Assembly: GCA_014529385.2 (NCBI GenBank)
Contig: CM043947.1
Coordinates: 129,074,391 to 129,138,390 of the forward strand
Reading direction: 5' to 3'
Length of the DNA stretch: 64,000 bases
Source of the DNA: Adiantum capillus-veneris
Lineage: Eukaryota; Streptophyta; Polypodiopsida; Polypodiales; Pteridaceae
Position numbers and translations under genes: made by a program. The number at the start of each line of letters is the position of its first letter. Positions within the stretch are counted from its first letter, which is position 1. Shown here in pieces: positions 1 to 10,281 of this stretch. Under the pieces are notes generated by a model. That model ran no database searches. It was not told the origin of the DNA and saw only the letters and a list, made by a program, of their open reading frames with translations.

Positions 1-219
1 ATGAATCAGTACAACCTACCTCAAGACAGATCACACATACCAACACGTGTACGCTCAATCAAGGTAATACTGGATTTGAAGGCTCACTACCAGCACGTCA
101 TTGACACCATGCTGGGTGGGGAGCGATTTTTTGAGGTTCTGGCATCAGATCAACCATTTGTCCTACCTTTGGTACAAGGCAATGTACCGTTTGAAGTTTT
201 AATCTATGTCCTAGTATAA
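1..219 (+). CDS. Unidentified ORF just upstream of family A gag (5' end outside window)
   Basis: A 72-codon open frame runs from the first base of the window to a TAG near 219. It sits about 80 bases before the family A gag start. I recognise no domain. Its position, sense and just upstream of gag, is where the related family B element carries an extra ORF, so it may be the tail of an equivalent protein, but the residues do not visibly match the family B one. The frame may extend to the left of the window. Confidence 0.3.
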   Translation: MNQYNLPQDRSHIPTRVRSIKVILDLKAHYQHVIDTMLGGERFFEVLASDQPFVLPLVQGNVPFEVLIYVLV

Positions 220-302
220 GAGGGTATACACGCCTCCTTGTAAAGAAGAAAAAAACTTTTGCAAGTTAAGCAGTGTGTCTTTTTAGCTCTCTCTCAGTAA
301 TC

Positions 303-1103
303 ATGGCAAGTGTAGCATTTCCAACATTTAAAGGAAAGAAGGGGGAGGATTTGGTAACAGACTTCCTAGATGACTTTGAAGTAGCATGTATAGTGAGCAA
401 CAAAGATACGGATGAATCCCGGGTTAGAATCTTTAAGCATCTCATGAAGCTAGAAGCTAGATCATGGTACAATGCACTTCCACAAGCAACCAAGGATGAC
501 TGGGAACCCTTAAAACCCGCTTTTAAGAGGCGCTTTGGGGGAGGTACCACTTCAAAAAAGTTGTGGGACAAGTTGAGAGACTTGAAGCAGGAGGGTCTTT
601 TAGAATATACCACCTATGAGTCCAAATTTGTGGATTTGTGGGAACGGTGGGTTGAGTCACTGGCAAGAGGGAAATCTGCACCCGATTTCCTAAAAAAAGA
701 TCGGTTCACGCATGGCTTATGGCCGCTTCTCAAGGAGAAGGTGAAAGGTAGATTCCTGGCTACGTACGAGTTAGCCGTTGAGATTGCTCGCCTTAAGGAC
801 AAGAAGCTGCGAATGAAAGCCAAAGAAACCGAGTCAACAGAAACAGCAACATCATGTCGACCAGCAACTATGACAACCACCATTCCACCACCACCACCGG
901 CTCTTGGAGTAAGAGATGACCAGCAAGATATGTTGGTCCATATCACTGACCAACTACAAAATTTGTCTGTCCACTTAATACAACAAGGGAGGAGTCAAGA
1001 AAGAGATCAAGACCTTGGAAGAGCACGACGACAAAACAGGGAGTATCATTGCTACAACTGCGGAGAAGAAGGTCACGGTATGTACTACTGTCCCAAACCA
1101 TGA
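303..1103 (+). CDS. Ty3/gypsy gag polyprotein, family A
   Basis: Structural (capsid/nucleocapsid) protein of an LTR retrotransposon. The ATG at 303 gives MASVAFPTF, matching the start of the family B gag at 27938. Residues about 30-180 form the retrotransposon gag domain (DDFEVAC, LEARSWYNALP, RFGGGTTS, GLLEYTTYESKFVDLW). A zinc knuckle CX2CX4HX4C lies at 1050-1092 (CYNCGEEGHGMYYC). The frame stops at 1101-1103 directly after the knuckle. A proline-rich stretch (about 1137-1325) follows in another frame and leads to the protease, so a frameshift separates gag from pol here. At 267 codons it is intact as gag. Confidence 0.85.
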   Translation: MASVAFPTFKGKKGEDLVTDFLDDFEVACIVSNKDTDESRVRIFKHLMKLEARSWYNALPQATKDDWEPLKPAFKRRFGGGTTSKKLWDKLRDLKQEGLLEYTTYESKFVDLWERWVESLARGKSAPDFLKKDRFTHGLWPLLKEKVKGRFLATYELAVEIARLKDKKLRMKAKETESTETATSCRPATMTTTIPPPPPALGVRDDQQDMLVHITDQLQNLSVHLIQQGRSQERDQDLGRARRQNREYHCYNCGEEGHGMYYCPKP

Positions 1104-1246
1104 CAAAACTATAATAGAGGAGGTAGGAGGAACCAATTGTCACCCCCTAGAGAAAGAACACCCCCACCCCGAGCACCAACCCCACCAACACAAATTCTAC
1201 GTCCACCCCAGACACCACTACAAGCATCCATTCCACCTCTTCCACC

Positions 1247-2654
1247 AGCCCCACCACCTGATCGCCCTGTAAACATCATAAGGCTAGAAGAGAAAGGAAA
1301 AGCCGTAGTAGTGGATCCACCTTGAGCAAAGGAGAGGGACAAGGGTAAGGAGAAGGTAACCTTTTTAGAACCACTTGAGGCCATGATTGTGAAAAGAGCT
1401 AGGAGGGATAAGGCTACACAATTAGATGATGAGAGAAGCATGAGAGGAGAAACTAGCAAGAGGCCATCTAGGCCACGACGAAAATTGGGCATCACCGACT
1501 TCCAGCTAGGGGAAATTTCTAAGCCCTATGATCTAACATTGGATGTGGCAGAGCAAGGACCGAAGATTACATGGCCACAACTACTACATCTTGTACCTAA
1601 AGTAAGGCGACAATGGTCTAAAATGGTAAGTACAAGATGCTCCAAAACAAAGGTAGCCGGAGCAATTTTGGGATGCAACATGGATGACATCCTTCCAATT
1701 GTCGACGTAAACATAAAAGGAAAGAGGTTTGGAAACACCTACATTGATGGAGGTGCACAAATCTGTGTAATGAGCGAAGCTATGATGCTTCGATTAGGGC
1801 TCGAGGTTGACAGGCCTTCTCCATGCAAGGCAAAGATGGAAAACAACGTAAAAGTAAAGTGTGTGGGTGTGGTAAGTGCCGTGAAAATCAAAGCTTTCAA
1901 CACTGAGTTAGAGGTAGATGTTTTTGTAATGCCTACTAAGGGGGAGGGCCAGCCCCACCACCTGATCGCCCTGTAAACATCATAAGGCTAGAAGAGAAAG
2001 GAAAAGCCGTAGTAGTGGATCCACCTTGAGCAAAGGAGAGGGACAAGGGTAAGGAGAAGGTAACCTTTTTAGAACCACTTGAGGCCATGACTGTGAAAAG
2101 AGCTAGGAGGGATAAGGCTACACAATCAGATGATGAGAGAAGCATGAGAGGAGAAACTAGCAAGAGGCCATCTAGGCCACGACGAAAATTGGGCATCACC
2201 GACTTCCAGCTAGGGGAAATTTCTAAGCCCTATGATCTAACATTGGATGTGGCAGAGCAAGGACCGAAGATTACATGGCCACAGCTGCTACATCTTGTAC
2301 CTAAAGTAAGGCGACAATGGTCTAAAATGGTAAGTACAAGATGCTCCAAAACAAAGGTAGCCGGAGCAATTTCGGGATGCAACATGGATGACATCCTTCC
2401 AATTGTCGACGTAAACATAAAAGGAAAGAGGTTTGGAAACACCTACATTGATGGAGGTGCACAAATCTGTGTAATGAGCGAAGCTATGATGCTTCGATTA
2501 GGGCTCGAGGTTGACAGGCCTTCTCCATGCAAGGCAAAGATGGAAAACAACATAAAAGTAAAGTGTGTGGGTGTGGTAAGTGCCGTGAAAATCAAAGCTT
2601 TCAACACTGAGGTAGAGGTAGATGTTTTTGTAATGCCTACTAAGGGGGAGGGCT
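1247..2654 (+). repeat. 704-bp tandem direct duplication (1247-1950 and 1951-2654)
   Basis: The sequence from 1247 repeats at 1951 with a constant offset of 704 bases. The junction is GGGAGGG followed by CCAGCCCC. By eye there are only about seven substitutions between the units, so the duplication is young. Because 704 is not a multiple of three, it puts the downstream copy in another reading frame. Confidence 0.9.
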
Positions 2655-3103
2655 ATCCACTAATTTTGGGAAGGCCATGGTTGATGGCCATGAAGGCAAA
2701 ACAGGACTGGGGTACTGGCCTTCTACGCATGACCGGTAAGAAAGGGAAGACAATCTACTACGACATGAGGATTGGCAAGCAGAAGAAAATGAATCTGGAA
2801 ACATCGGCAGATGAAACCACTAGCGAATCTTTCAATTCTGAGAAGGAGACCACCCCTACCGACAAAAGTGGCAGTTCCATTGATGTGATGGATATCATTA
2901 TGAAGGATCCACAAAGGGTAAGCACAACTGGTGATCCATCACCAAAAGGGCAACCCAATGAAGAGGAGAGCAAATCACCTGGCCTAGGAGGAAGTAGGTT
3001 GAAGGGTATGTTGTCTACGGAATTAACACTTGAGGAGAAAGATAGTTTTTTGCAAATGTTGATGGGATTTCCTAACCTCTTCCTTCAGCTCAAGTGTTGG
3101 TGA
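1383..3103 (+). pseudogene. Family A protease region, internally duplicated and joined to RNase H sequence
   Basis: Retropepsin-like aspartic protease segment of the family A pol. The active-site stretch reads YIDGGAQICVMSE, and the C-terminal flap partner reads LILGRPWLM near 2660. The same DGGAQ stretch is present in family B, so DGG in place of the usual D(S/T)G is a family trait. The region is present twice because of a 704-bp tandem duplication. The first copy ends out of frame at the junction (stop at 1974-1976) and the second runs on from about 2087. At 3079 the coding sequence jumps from the pre-RT linker straight into RNase H sequence, so the RT is missing at this place. Confidence 0.8.
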
Positions 3104-3726
3104 TGACTCATTGGGGGCTGTGCTACTCCAAAAGGATACGACGACATCTTTCATGAGGCCAATCTACTTCTCTAGTCGAATGATGACAGCAGGAGAGAAA
3201 GGTTTCACCCATGTGGAACACTTAGTCCTAGCTCTTAGATTTGCAACTACAAAGTTTAGGTCATATTTGCTGCCTAAGCAATTTGTGATTCTAGCCACGG
3301 ATGAAATAGTTCCCTATGTTGTACAACACATGGATGTGTCTGCTAGAATTACTAAATGGCTAGTTCGTCTGCAAGAGTTTGACTACACGGTAAAGGTAGA
3401 AAGCACGACAAGGGCAAGTTTGGGGGGACTCATGACCTACCAAGTCTTTGAAAGGAAGGAGAAGCAATCTAAGGAAGGAGAAGTCCGATTACCTCCAGTA
3501 CCACCGATGGTAGAAGGAGCATACTCTCTCTACTTTGATGGAGCCTACAAGCGAGCGTCCGACAAAGCAGCTGCAGGCATAGTGGTCTTTGATGACAAAG
3601 GGACAAAGGTATTTTCGTTGGGCCAATTGTTAGATTCACATTCTAACAATGAAGCTGAGTATGCAGCACTAACCAAGGGTCTACAATGGTGTGTCTCTCA
3701 AGGTGTACAACGCCTTAATCTATTTG
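3089..3726 (+). pseudogene. Family A RT-type RNase H plus second RNase H, duplicated fragment
   Basis: A near-identical copy of 9643-10281. It encodes the RNase H that follows RT (GDDSLGAVLLQKD, RPIYFSSRMM) and the start of a second, plant-type RNase H (SLYFDGAYK, NNEAEYAAL). It is cut at the codons for RLNLF by the TIR element at 3727. The start at 3089 (CTCAAGTGTTGG) is the breakpoint shared with 9643, while the sequence to the left belongs to the pre-RT linker. Confidence 0.85.
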
Positions 3727-6278
3727 AACACCATTTTAGATAATTTGGGAAAATCCCGTTTCCCAAATTCTAAATGTGTATGCTAGGATTGTGTTATTTA
3801 ATGATTTCTAAGCTCTAGTTGCCTTTAATTTAGATAAATTATCATGATTGTATGAGTCTATTTTAATTTCTCTACTATAAAATTTAAGAATAAACCTCCA
3901 ATATAGTTTTTGGAAAGAGGATTTGTATGACATCAGTGCTTTTCAAAATTCAACAAATGCTTCTAGAAGTAGCTTCTCAAAAAATGAGGTGTCAAAAAAA
4001 CCAATTGATATGATTTTAACACTAGGTTGGTAACCTAACAGGACATAAAAGTGTCCTTTCAGGGTTTTGAAAAAAACCTCCAAAACCATAGTAGATCCAC
4101 TCATTTTGTAAAATCCTTTCATGAGGTTATAGTCCAAGGCCTACTACACATGGAAAAAATAAGAAACTTGTAAAATTTCTCATCTTTTGGTCACACCAAG
4201 CCTCCAAAGTTGATGGACCAGTGCATTTTCATCAAAATAGTAATTTCTTACGTTTTGTTGCATAAAAATAAGATTAGGGATTTTTGTAGGAGTTGAGATA
4301 AATTCCCTAGTTAACTTCAATGGGTTGGTGATCAGAACATATGATTGCTTCTCACTCACTTTTTTTTGTTTTTCCAAAATAAATAGGTACAAAAAAGTTG
4401 ATTTTTTACCATTCTGCAAACCTATCATCAAAGTTTCTATAGCCACGCTCAATACAAATAATATATGCATTTTTTCTTAGTTCCCTATTGTCCTTTATGT
4501 TCATAAGGAGCCATGGATCATGTCAAAAGAATAATACATCTCTTACCAAGGGGAATCTTGGGGACAAAGATGAAATGCTAAATACAGCAAACATGAAAAA
4601 ATTTGGGTTCAACATTATGAGTTGTAGAATCCCATAGAAACTATTCAATATCTAGAGAAATTTGATCTTTATGACTAGATATAGTTACTACCTTCAAAAT
4701 GCATGTAGTTGTCACAAGAAACTAACAATATTGAAAAAGCTATACTTGATATACTAGAATGTTTAGTTTTCTTCTATAATTGAAAAAATCAACCATCGTT
4801 GTATACTATGCAAAATAGGGTATTAGGTGCCCCAAAACTCAAGGAATATTAGCTTTATGTTACAATATGTGACATAGAAAATAAAAAATGCATTTGGATA
4901 TCATGAAATCCACCAAAAAAATTATAGAAGGACTAAAATTGGCTAAAAAACAGGATTTGACAATTTTTGTAATTTGGTCATAACTTACAACTTTAATATT
5001 TATTTCTCCCTAGAAGCATCAGGACATGTTGAGGACTACTAAAGATAATTCTCTAGCATTATAGACCTCACAAAAATGAATTCTAGAGTGGTATAGTTGC
5101 AAAAAGTTGAAAAAAGCAAAAAACAGGACCCGTTTTTTCACACAGTTTAGGTTGTGAAATGTTGTGCAAGGACAAGATTAAAGATGGAATTGATATTCCA
5201 AAAAAATGTCGAGTTTTTTTCAGCTCATGAGACAACTTTCTAGATAGATAGCACCTCAAAATCCATTTTGAAACTCTTGACATAATTCAAGGAAAATGGT
5301 CACTTAACAGGACATAAAAGTGTCCGAGGACATAAAAGTGTCCGATTACCAACCTAGTGTTAAAGCAGCATATAGATTGATTACAGCAATTAAAAAAGAT
5401 AATATGTAAAGACAAATACTATTAAACACTCTTGTCATAATTTGGTGACCTTAATCCATGTATAACAAAATACTTGGTCATGGTTTTGTAGCGTGCTATC
5501 AAGTTTTAAATACACGATAGTTTAAACAACATTCAAACTAATATTTCACACTTAAAAAGTCAAAACAATACTATATAGTATCCTATGGCTATAAGACCAT
5601 GAGATGCCATCTATTGCACCTATGGCCTTAAGGCCATATGGTGATCTTTGTAGACATGTCTATGACTTTAATATGTCTCTTTATGACCTCAAGGCCATAG
5701 GGTTAGGATTGTTAGCTGGTCCCAACGTATATTATTGTTTCTATGGAGAGGATTGTCTTGGCCGGAATGGCTATGGGCCGTATTGCCTTTGCTTTCCATT
5801 GGTATTTTGCTTTTGCCGGTTTTTGGAAATGTTTTGCTACTTCTTTTTTTGCCACTCTTTTGTTGCCGATTGGCATCCACACAAGCCGGCCTTCCTTTTT
5901 CAAATGCAGCTGTCTGCCTTCCGTTGTTGCTTGTACTGAAGGGAGTTCCTTTTGCTTTTGTTTTAATATCCAAATGCGAGTGACATTTGGGTTATGGCTA
6001 AGCATTTTCTTTGGGATCCATATCTATTTTATGCCCTTGGTTTTTGGTTGAACCATCTACTTCATTGGAATTTGTTTGTTGCATTGTTGTTTGTCCGCCA
6101 TGGCAGTTCTATCTTTCCGCATCCATACTTGTTTCCCTTGTTTTGGTAACCTAGATCTTTGCATTGCGGTCAGTGACTTCGTATGTCTATAATTAGCATG
6201 GTTGGCTTTTACCTGATTGTTGGTCTCGTGTATCATGTTGTTCTTTGGTTGCATTTTTGCTTTTGGCTCTTTTTCCAG
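3727..6278 (+). mobile_element. TIR DNA element, copy 1, right end lost, carrying a nested TTAA element
   Basis: It begins AACACCATTTTAGAT right after the TTTG of the RNase H gene, exactly as the complete copy at 10282-11931. It matches that copy as far as 6278 (TTTTTCCAG), apart from the 1340-bp insertion at 4020-5359. Beyond 6278 the sequence switches to reversed gypsy family C. Overlapping short frames on both strands near 5600-6050 give cysteine- and phenylalanine-rich strings and no recognisable protein. Confidence 0.75.
4020..5359. mobile_element. Non-autonomous TIR element flanked by TTAA, copy 1 (1340 bp)
   Basis: The ends are CACTAGGTTGGTAA (4020) and its inverse TTACCAACCTAGTG (ending 5359), with TTAA at 4016-4019 and 5360-5363. 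The copy of the host sequence at about 10574 has a single TTAA and no insert, so the empty site is visible in the same window. A 16-bp near-palindrome, GGACATAAAAGTGTCC, lies just inside each end, once on the left and twice on the right. No transposase is seen. The TTAA target duplication suggests mobilisation by a piggyBac-like enzyme, although the CACTA-like terminus is not the usual one for that group. Confidence 0.85.
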
Positions 6279-6311
6279 TGATTGCATGGCTTGCAGCTGA
6301 TTATTCTTGTG

Positions 6312-8590
6312 CTTCTGCTTGAGCTTCCTCTCGTACTCTCTGTTTTTCCTTCATTCTTTGTTTTCCTTGATGAATTTGTTGAAGCATCTCCTGTGTGAGT
6401 GGTAGATGATATCTCTTCAGTCGACGTCCACTAACCTAGTTTGGCATTTTCTTCACCTGCTAATGTAGCAAGCTAGACAGCTCCACTTTGTGATAGATCA
6501 CTAATCAAAAAAAGTCCCATCCCTCGCTTTTTAAGTTTCTCGGCATGTTGCTTCAAGGTATAAACAAGTACATAATCACCTATTTTGAACTCTTTAGTGC
6601 GCACATGTTTGTCAAAAAATTCTTTGTGTCTTCTCTTTTTAGCATAGATTGAAGCTACATCTCGTAAGCGGAGTTCATCTAGCTTTTCAAGATCATCTAT
6701 TCTTGAAGAGAGCTCATGCTCTATCCATTCCAAGCGTTTTGCTACTCGTAGAGTTGGAATTAAAAATTCTATGGATAGTATAGCATTTAGACCAAAGACC
6801 ATGTTGTATGGTGTTGTTCCTATCGATGTTTTGTAAGCTACCTTGTATGCCCATAGTGTTGAGTGTAGCTGCTGATCCCAATCTGTTCTTGATTCTGACA
6901 CTATTTTAGTGAGAACCGTGCATAGTGTTTTATTTGTGGCCTCAGCTTGTTCATTGGCCTGCGGATGGTACGGAGCAGATTTCCTATGTATGACCATGAA
7001 TTCCTCTAGCAGATATTCAATGACCTCATTGAGAAAGTGTGTTCCACGATCACTGACAATTTCTATTGGTAACCTGTATCGTACAAAAACATTCTCATAC
7101 AAAAATTGTGCAGTGGTGCGTGCATCTGCTTTTTGTGTTTCCTTGGCTTCCACCCATTTTGTGAGATAGTCCATAGCCACAATGATATATTGGGTATGGG
7201 TGCGATATGCAAGGGGTGAGACAGGTCCTACAAAATCTATGCCCCATTTTGCAAACTCTCTTGCTCCCATCATTGGCCGTAATGGCATCTCATCTCTTTT
7301 TATTGGCACCTTGGTGCGTTGACATGCATCACAATGCTTTACAAACTCTTCAGCATCCATGTGCAATGTAGGCCACCAAATTCCTGCGGTTAAAACAATT
7401 TTTGTCGTCTTATCGCCCGAAAAATGGCGTCCACTTATTCCGCTATGTCCATGTTCTAGAATCGGCAGGTATATATTTACTTTCACTTGCACAGATTCTA
7501 ATTTGATTGTCCTTTCCTCGCTTATAGAGTTGGTTTCCAATTAACTGAAAGTCACGATCTTCCAGCTCTATAGATTTTTTCCATGCTCTTGTGATGTTCT
7601 CAGGGAACGTCCTGGTGGTTAAGAAGTCAATGATATATTGACTCCATGCAGGTGCAATGTTTACCAGACACAATGTCACGTGATCCACTCGTCGTTTGCC
7701 ACTACATATAGTACAATTGGTAACATAAGAATGTGTGTCCGCATACATAGTTGGCCAATAAACCCCTAAGTGTTTCAGTCTCTGGTGTGTTTTCACTGTT
7801 GAACAATGAAATGCACAATCGTGGACATGTGCCTTTTCAAGGTAGCACACGAATTCTTATGGATTTATACATAATCGTAGGATTTGGTCCGATCCAAGAT
7901 GATACAGGCGTTCTGCTATCAACTGGAAGTTTTTTCATTGTCGAATTGTTTGTTGTTTGGATCTGTTTTCCATATTATCAAACTCACTTCCAAAGGAAAG
8001 AATGCTAACAATTTCCTGAGACCATTTGGGTACCATTTCAACATTGAAAAGATAAGCATCTGGTATGTCATCATCTACTCCTTTAGGAGCTTCCCCGTTG
8101 TGTATCCTTGAAAGATGATCCGCTCGTAGATGTGTTTTACCCTTCTTGACCACCACTGTGAAGTCAAATTTTAGCAATATAATAAACCAACGTATCATTC
8201 TCCCTGTATTGTATGGTTTATTTACCAGATACAAAAGAGCTTGATGATCTGTGAAGAACACAAATTTGTTTGCAAGTAAATAATGCCGAAATTTATTTAT
8301 AGCATAAATCATTCCTAACCCTTCCCGCTCTGTGGTGGTGTAGTTCTTTTCCGCACTTTTTAGCTGTCAGCTCGCATAGAAAACTGGAAAATCCATTGTT
8401 CCATCTCCAGGTTGAGCCAGAATACTTCCAATGGCATATGCAGAAGCATCAATGTGAACATGGAATATATTTTCCTAATCTGGTGCCTTCAGTACAGGTG
8501 TTGATATAAGGTTTTCCTTCAGCTTTTGGAATGAAGTTTCACACTCCTCGGTCCAATCGAAATTGACTAGCAAACCATTAGGAAAAGTTT
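6312..8590 (-). pseudogene. Ty3/gypsy pol fragment, family C (RNase H to integrase), reversed
   Basis: Reading leftwards from 8590: end of RT and RNase H (TEECETSFQKLK, FHVHIDASAYAIG, NYTTTEREGLGMIYAI, TDHQALLYLVNKP near 8240), a first zinc-binding HHCC block (7720-7850), a second HHCC block, the integrase core, and a C-terminal tail (SGRRLKRYHLPLT) ending near 6312. Stops near 8370 and 8460 and frameshifts near 7450, 7930 and 6480 break it. The RT palm and gag are absent. It lies between the two pieces of family A and in the opposite direction, so it arrived as an insertion or rearrangement. Confidence 0.85.
6473..7540 (-). CDS. Integrase of gypsy family C
   Basis: A 355-codon frame. Zinc-binding residues H32, H39, C70 and C73 are followed by the catalytic core with D102 (GIDFVGP), D164 (IVSDRGTHF) and E200 (QANEQAEATNK), a D,D35E spacing. 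The C-terminal part has the basic GDYVLVYTLKQ region typical of gypsy integrases. The canonical NGQ before the catalytic E is NEQ. The frame opens downstream of its natural beginning because of a frameshift near 7450, and it is shifted again near its end, where the true tail continues to about 6312. This is the best-preserved piece of family C. Confidence 0.85.
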   Translation of the reverse strand: METNSISEERTIKLESVQVKVNIYLPILEHGHSGISGRHFSGDKTTKIVLTAGIWWPTLHMDAEEFVKHCDACQRTKVPIKRDEMPLRPMMGAREFAKWGIDFVGPVSPLAYRTHTQYIIVAMDYLTKWVEAKETQKADARTTAQFLYENVFVRYRLPIEIVSDRGTHFLNEVIEYLLEEFMVIHRKSAPYHPQANEQAEATNKTLCTVLTKIVSESRTDWDQQLHSTLWAYKVAYKTSIGTTPYNMVFGLNAILSIEFLIPTLRVAKRLEWIEHELSSRIDDLEKLDELRLRDVASIYAKKRRHKEFFDKHVRTKEFKIGDYVLVYTLKQHAEKLKKRGMGLFLISDLSQSGAV

Positions 8591-8765
8591 GGACTCAAAA
8601 ATGGGCCTTGTAAGAATTGTTGATGTGGAATAGCTTTCAAAAAGTGGGGATCGGTAAAGTTTTTGCAAATAAGATCCAAACTTGTCGTAGGTTGGATATT
8701 TAGAATCTACTCTTCAAATGCTATCTATTGATATATAGAATGCATGCATCGGACATTGCCTTCAT
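8591..8765. other. Unassigned spacer between family C and family A fragments
   Basis: About 175 bases between the last readable family C codons and the start of family A RT. I see no gene, repeat or end motif in it. Confidence 0.5.
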
Positions 8766-8767
8766 GT

Positions 8768-10281
8768 AGACTGGGGGTCATACAAGAAAAGGCGCTCTTG
8801 GCCGAGGTAAGGAAACTGCTGGAGGCGGGATTCATCTATGCTGTAGAAAACTCAGAATGGGTGTCACCCGTAGTGGTGACACCTAAAAAGAATGGTAAGT
8901 GGAGGGTCTGTGTTGACTACAAACCACTAAATGCAGCTACAAAGAGAGACCACTTTCCTCTCCCTTTCTTGGATGAAATTCTGAATGAAGTAGCGGGTTT
9001 TGAATGCTATACCGTCTGTGATGGTTATTCTGGATACTTTCAAATACGCATAGCCTTGGAAGATCAGCTAAAAACCACTTTTATCACGCCATGGGGTTGT
9101 TTTGCATACAGGGTTATGCCATTTGGTCTCACAAATGCACCTGCCCCATTCCAAAGATATGTCACATATGTTTTTCAACCGTTCTTTGGAACATCCATAA
9201 GAGTGTTCATTGATGATTTTTGTATATATAGCTCCCGTATTTCACATTTAGAAAAGGTAATTGAAGGTTTGGCCAGGTTGCAGAGCCTAGGTGGGCAATT
9301 AAATGTGGATAAATGCCACATTGGGGAGAGTAAAGTCATTCTACTAGGCAATGAAATTTCAGCAAAAGGTATCAACGCCGACCCAAGTAAGGTGTCCGCA
9401 CTCATAGCCCTACCTTCACCAACGACCGCACGTCAACTGGTCTCTTTTCTACAGAAGGTGAGGTACTTAAGTAGATTCATACATCTACTATCACAACTTG
9501 TTCTACCACTGCAACAACTCACTCAAAGATATACTTTCACTTGGGACGAGGAAAGCGAACATCACTACAACAAGGTAAAGGAGTTCTTAGCCACTCTGCC
9601 AACTATCTCACCACCTAAGTGGGATGAAAAATTCTATGTCACCTCAAGTGTTGGTGATGACTCATTGGGGGCTGTGCTACTCCAAAAGGATACGACGACA
9701 TCTTTCATGAGGCCAATCTACTTCTCTAGTCGAATGATGACAGCAGGAGAGAAAGGTTTCACCCATGTGGAACACTTAGTCCTAGCTCTTAGATTTGCAA
9801 CTACAAAGTTTGGGTCATATTTGCTGCCTAAGCAATTTGTGATTCTAACCACGGATGAAATATTTCCCTATGTTGTACAACACATGGATGTGTCTGCTAG
9901 AATTACTAAATGGCTAGTTCGTATGCAAGAGTTTGACTACACGGTCAAGGTAGAATGCACGACAAGGGCAAGTTTGGGGGGACTCATGACCTACCAAGTC
10001 TTTGAAAGGAAGGAGAAGCAATCTAAGGAAGGAGAAGTCCGATTACCTCCAGTACCACCGATGGTAGAAGGAGCATACTCTCTCTACTTTGATGGAGCCT
10101 ACAAGCGAGCGTCCGACAAAGCAGCTGCAGGCATAGTGGTCTTTGATGACAAAGGGACAAAGGTATTTTCATTTGGGCCAATTGTTAGATTCACATTCTA
10201 ACAATGAAGCTGAGTATGCAGCACTAACCAAGGGTCTACAATGGTGCGTCTCGCAAGGTGTACAACTCCTTAATCTATTTG
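8768..10281 (+). pseudogene. Family A reverse transcriptase, RNase H and second RNase H
   Basis: RT begins RLGVIQEKALL, then SEWVSPVVVTPKKNGKWRVC, the NAPAPFQRY palm motif and the catalytic FIDD at 9206-9217 (VFIDDFCIYSS), followed by HIGESKVILLG and the thumb. The connection and RNase H follow from about 9640 (GDDSLGAVLLQKD). From about 10070 a second RNase H begins (LYFDGAYKRAS), a domain order typical of the plant Tat/Ogre branch. A one-base shift near 10170 ends the frame at 10201, whereas the copy at 3089 still reads NNEAEYAAL there. The left border at about 8766 is a breakpoint with unrelated DNA. Confidence 0.85.

Noticed and set aside
266-613. Minus-strand frames opposite family A gag
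   Set aside because: Shadows of the gag coding strand, with the same pattern opposite family B gag at 27427-27981.
4180-4470. 96-codon minus-strand frame in the TTAA element, also open in the second copy (37863-38153)
   Set aside because: Both copies are recent and nearly identical, so the shared open frame shows no selection. Composition is AT-driven and no domain is seen.
4020-5359. CACTA (En/Spm) superfamily assignment from the CACTA terminus
   Set aside because: The empty-site comparison supports a TTAA duplication and both copies are at TTAA. CACTA elements make 3-bp duplications.
5604-6051. Overlapping frames on both strands, repeated at 10815-11262
   Set aside because: They are copies of one TIR element. 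Up to five frames are open at once and none gives a recognisable protein.
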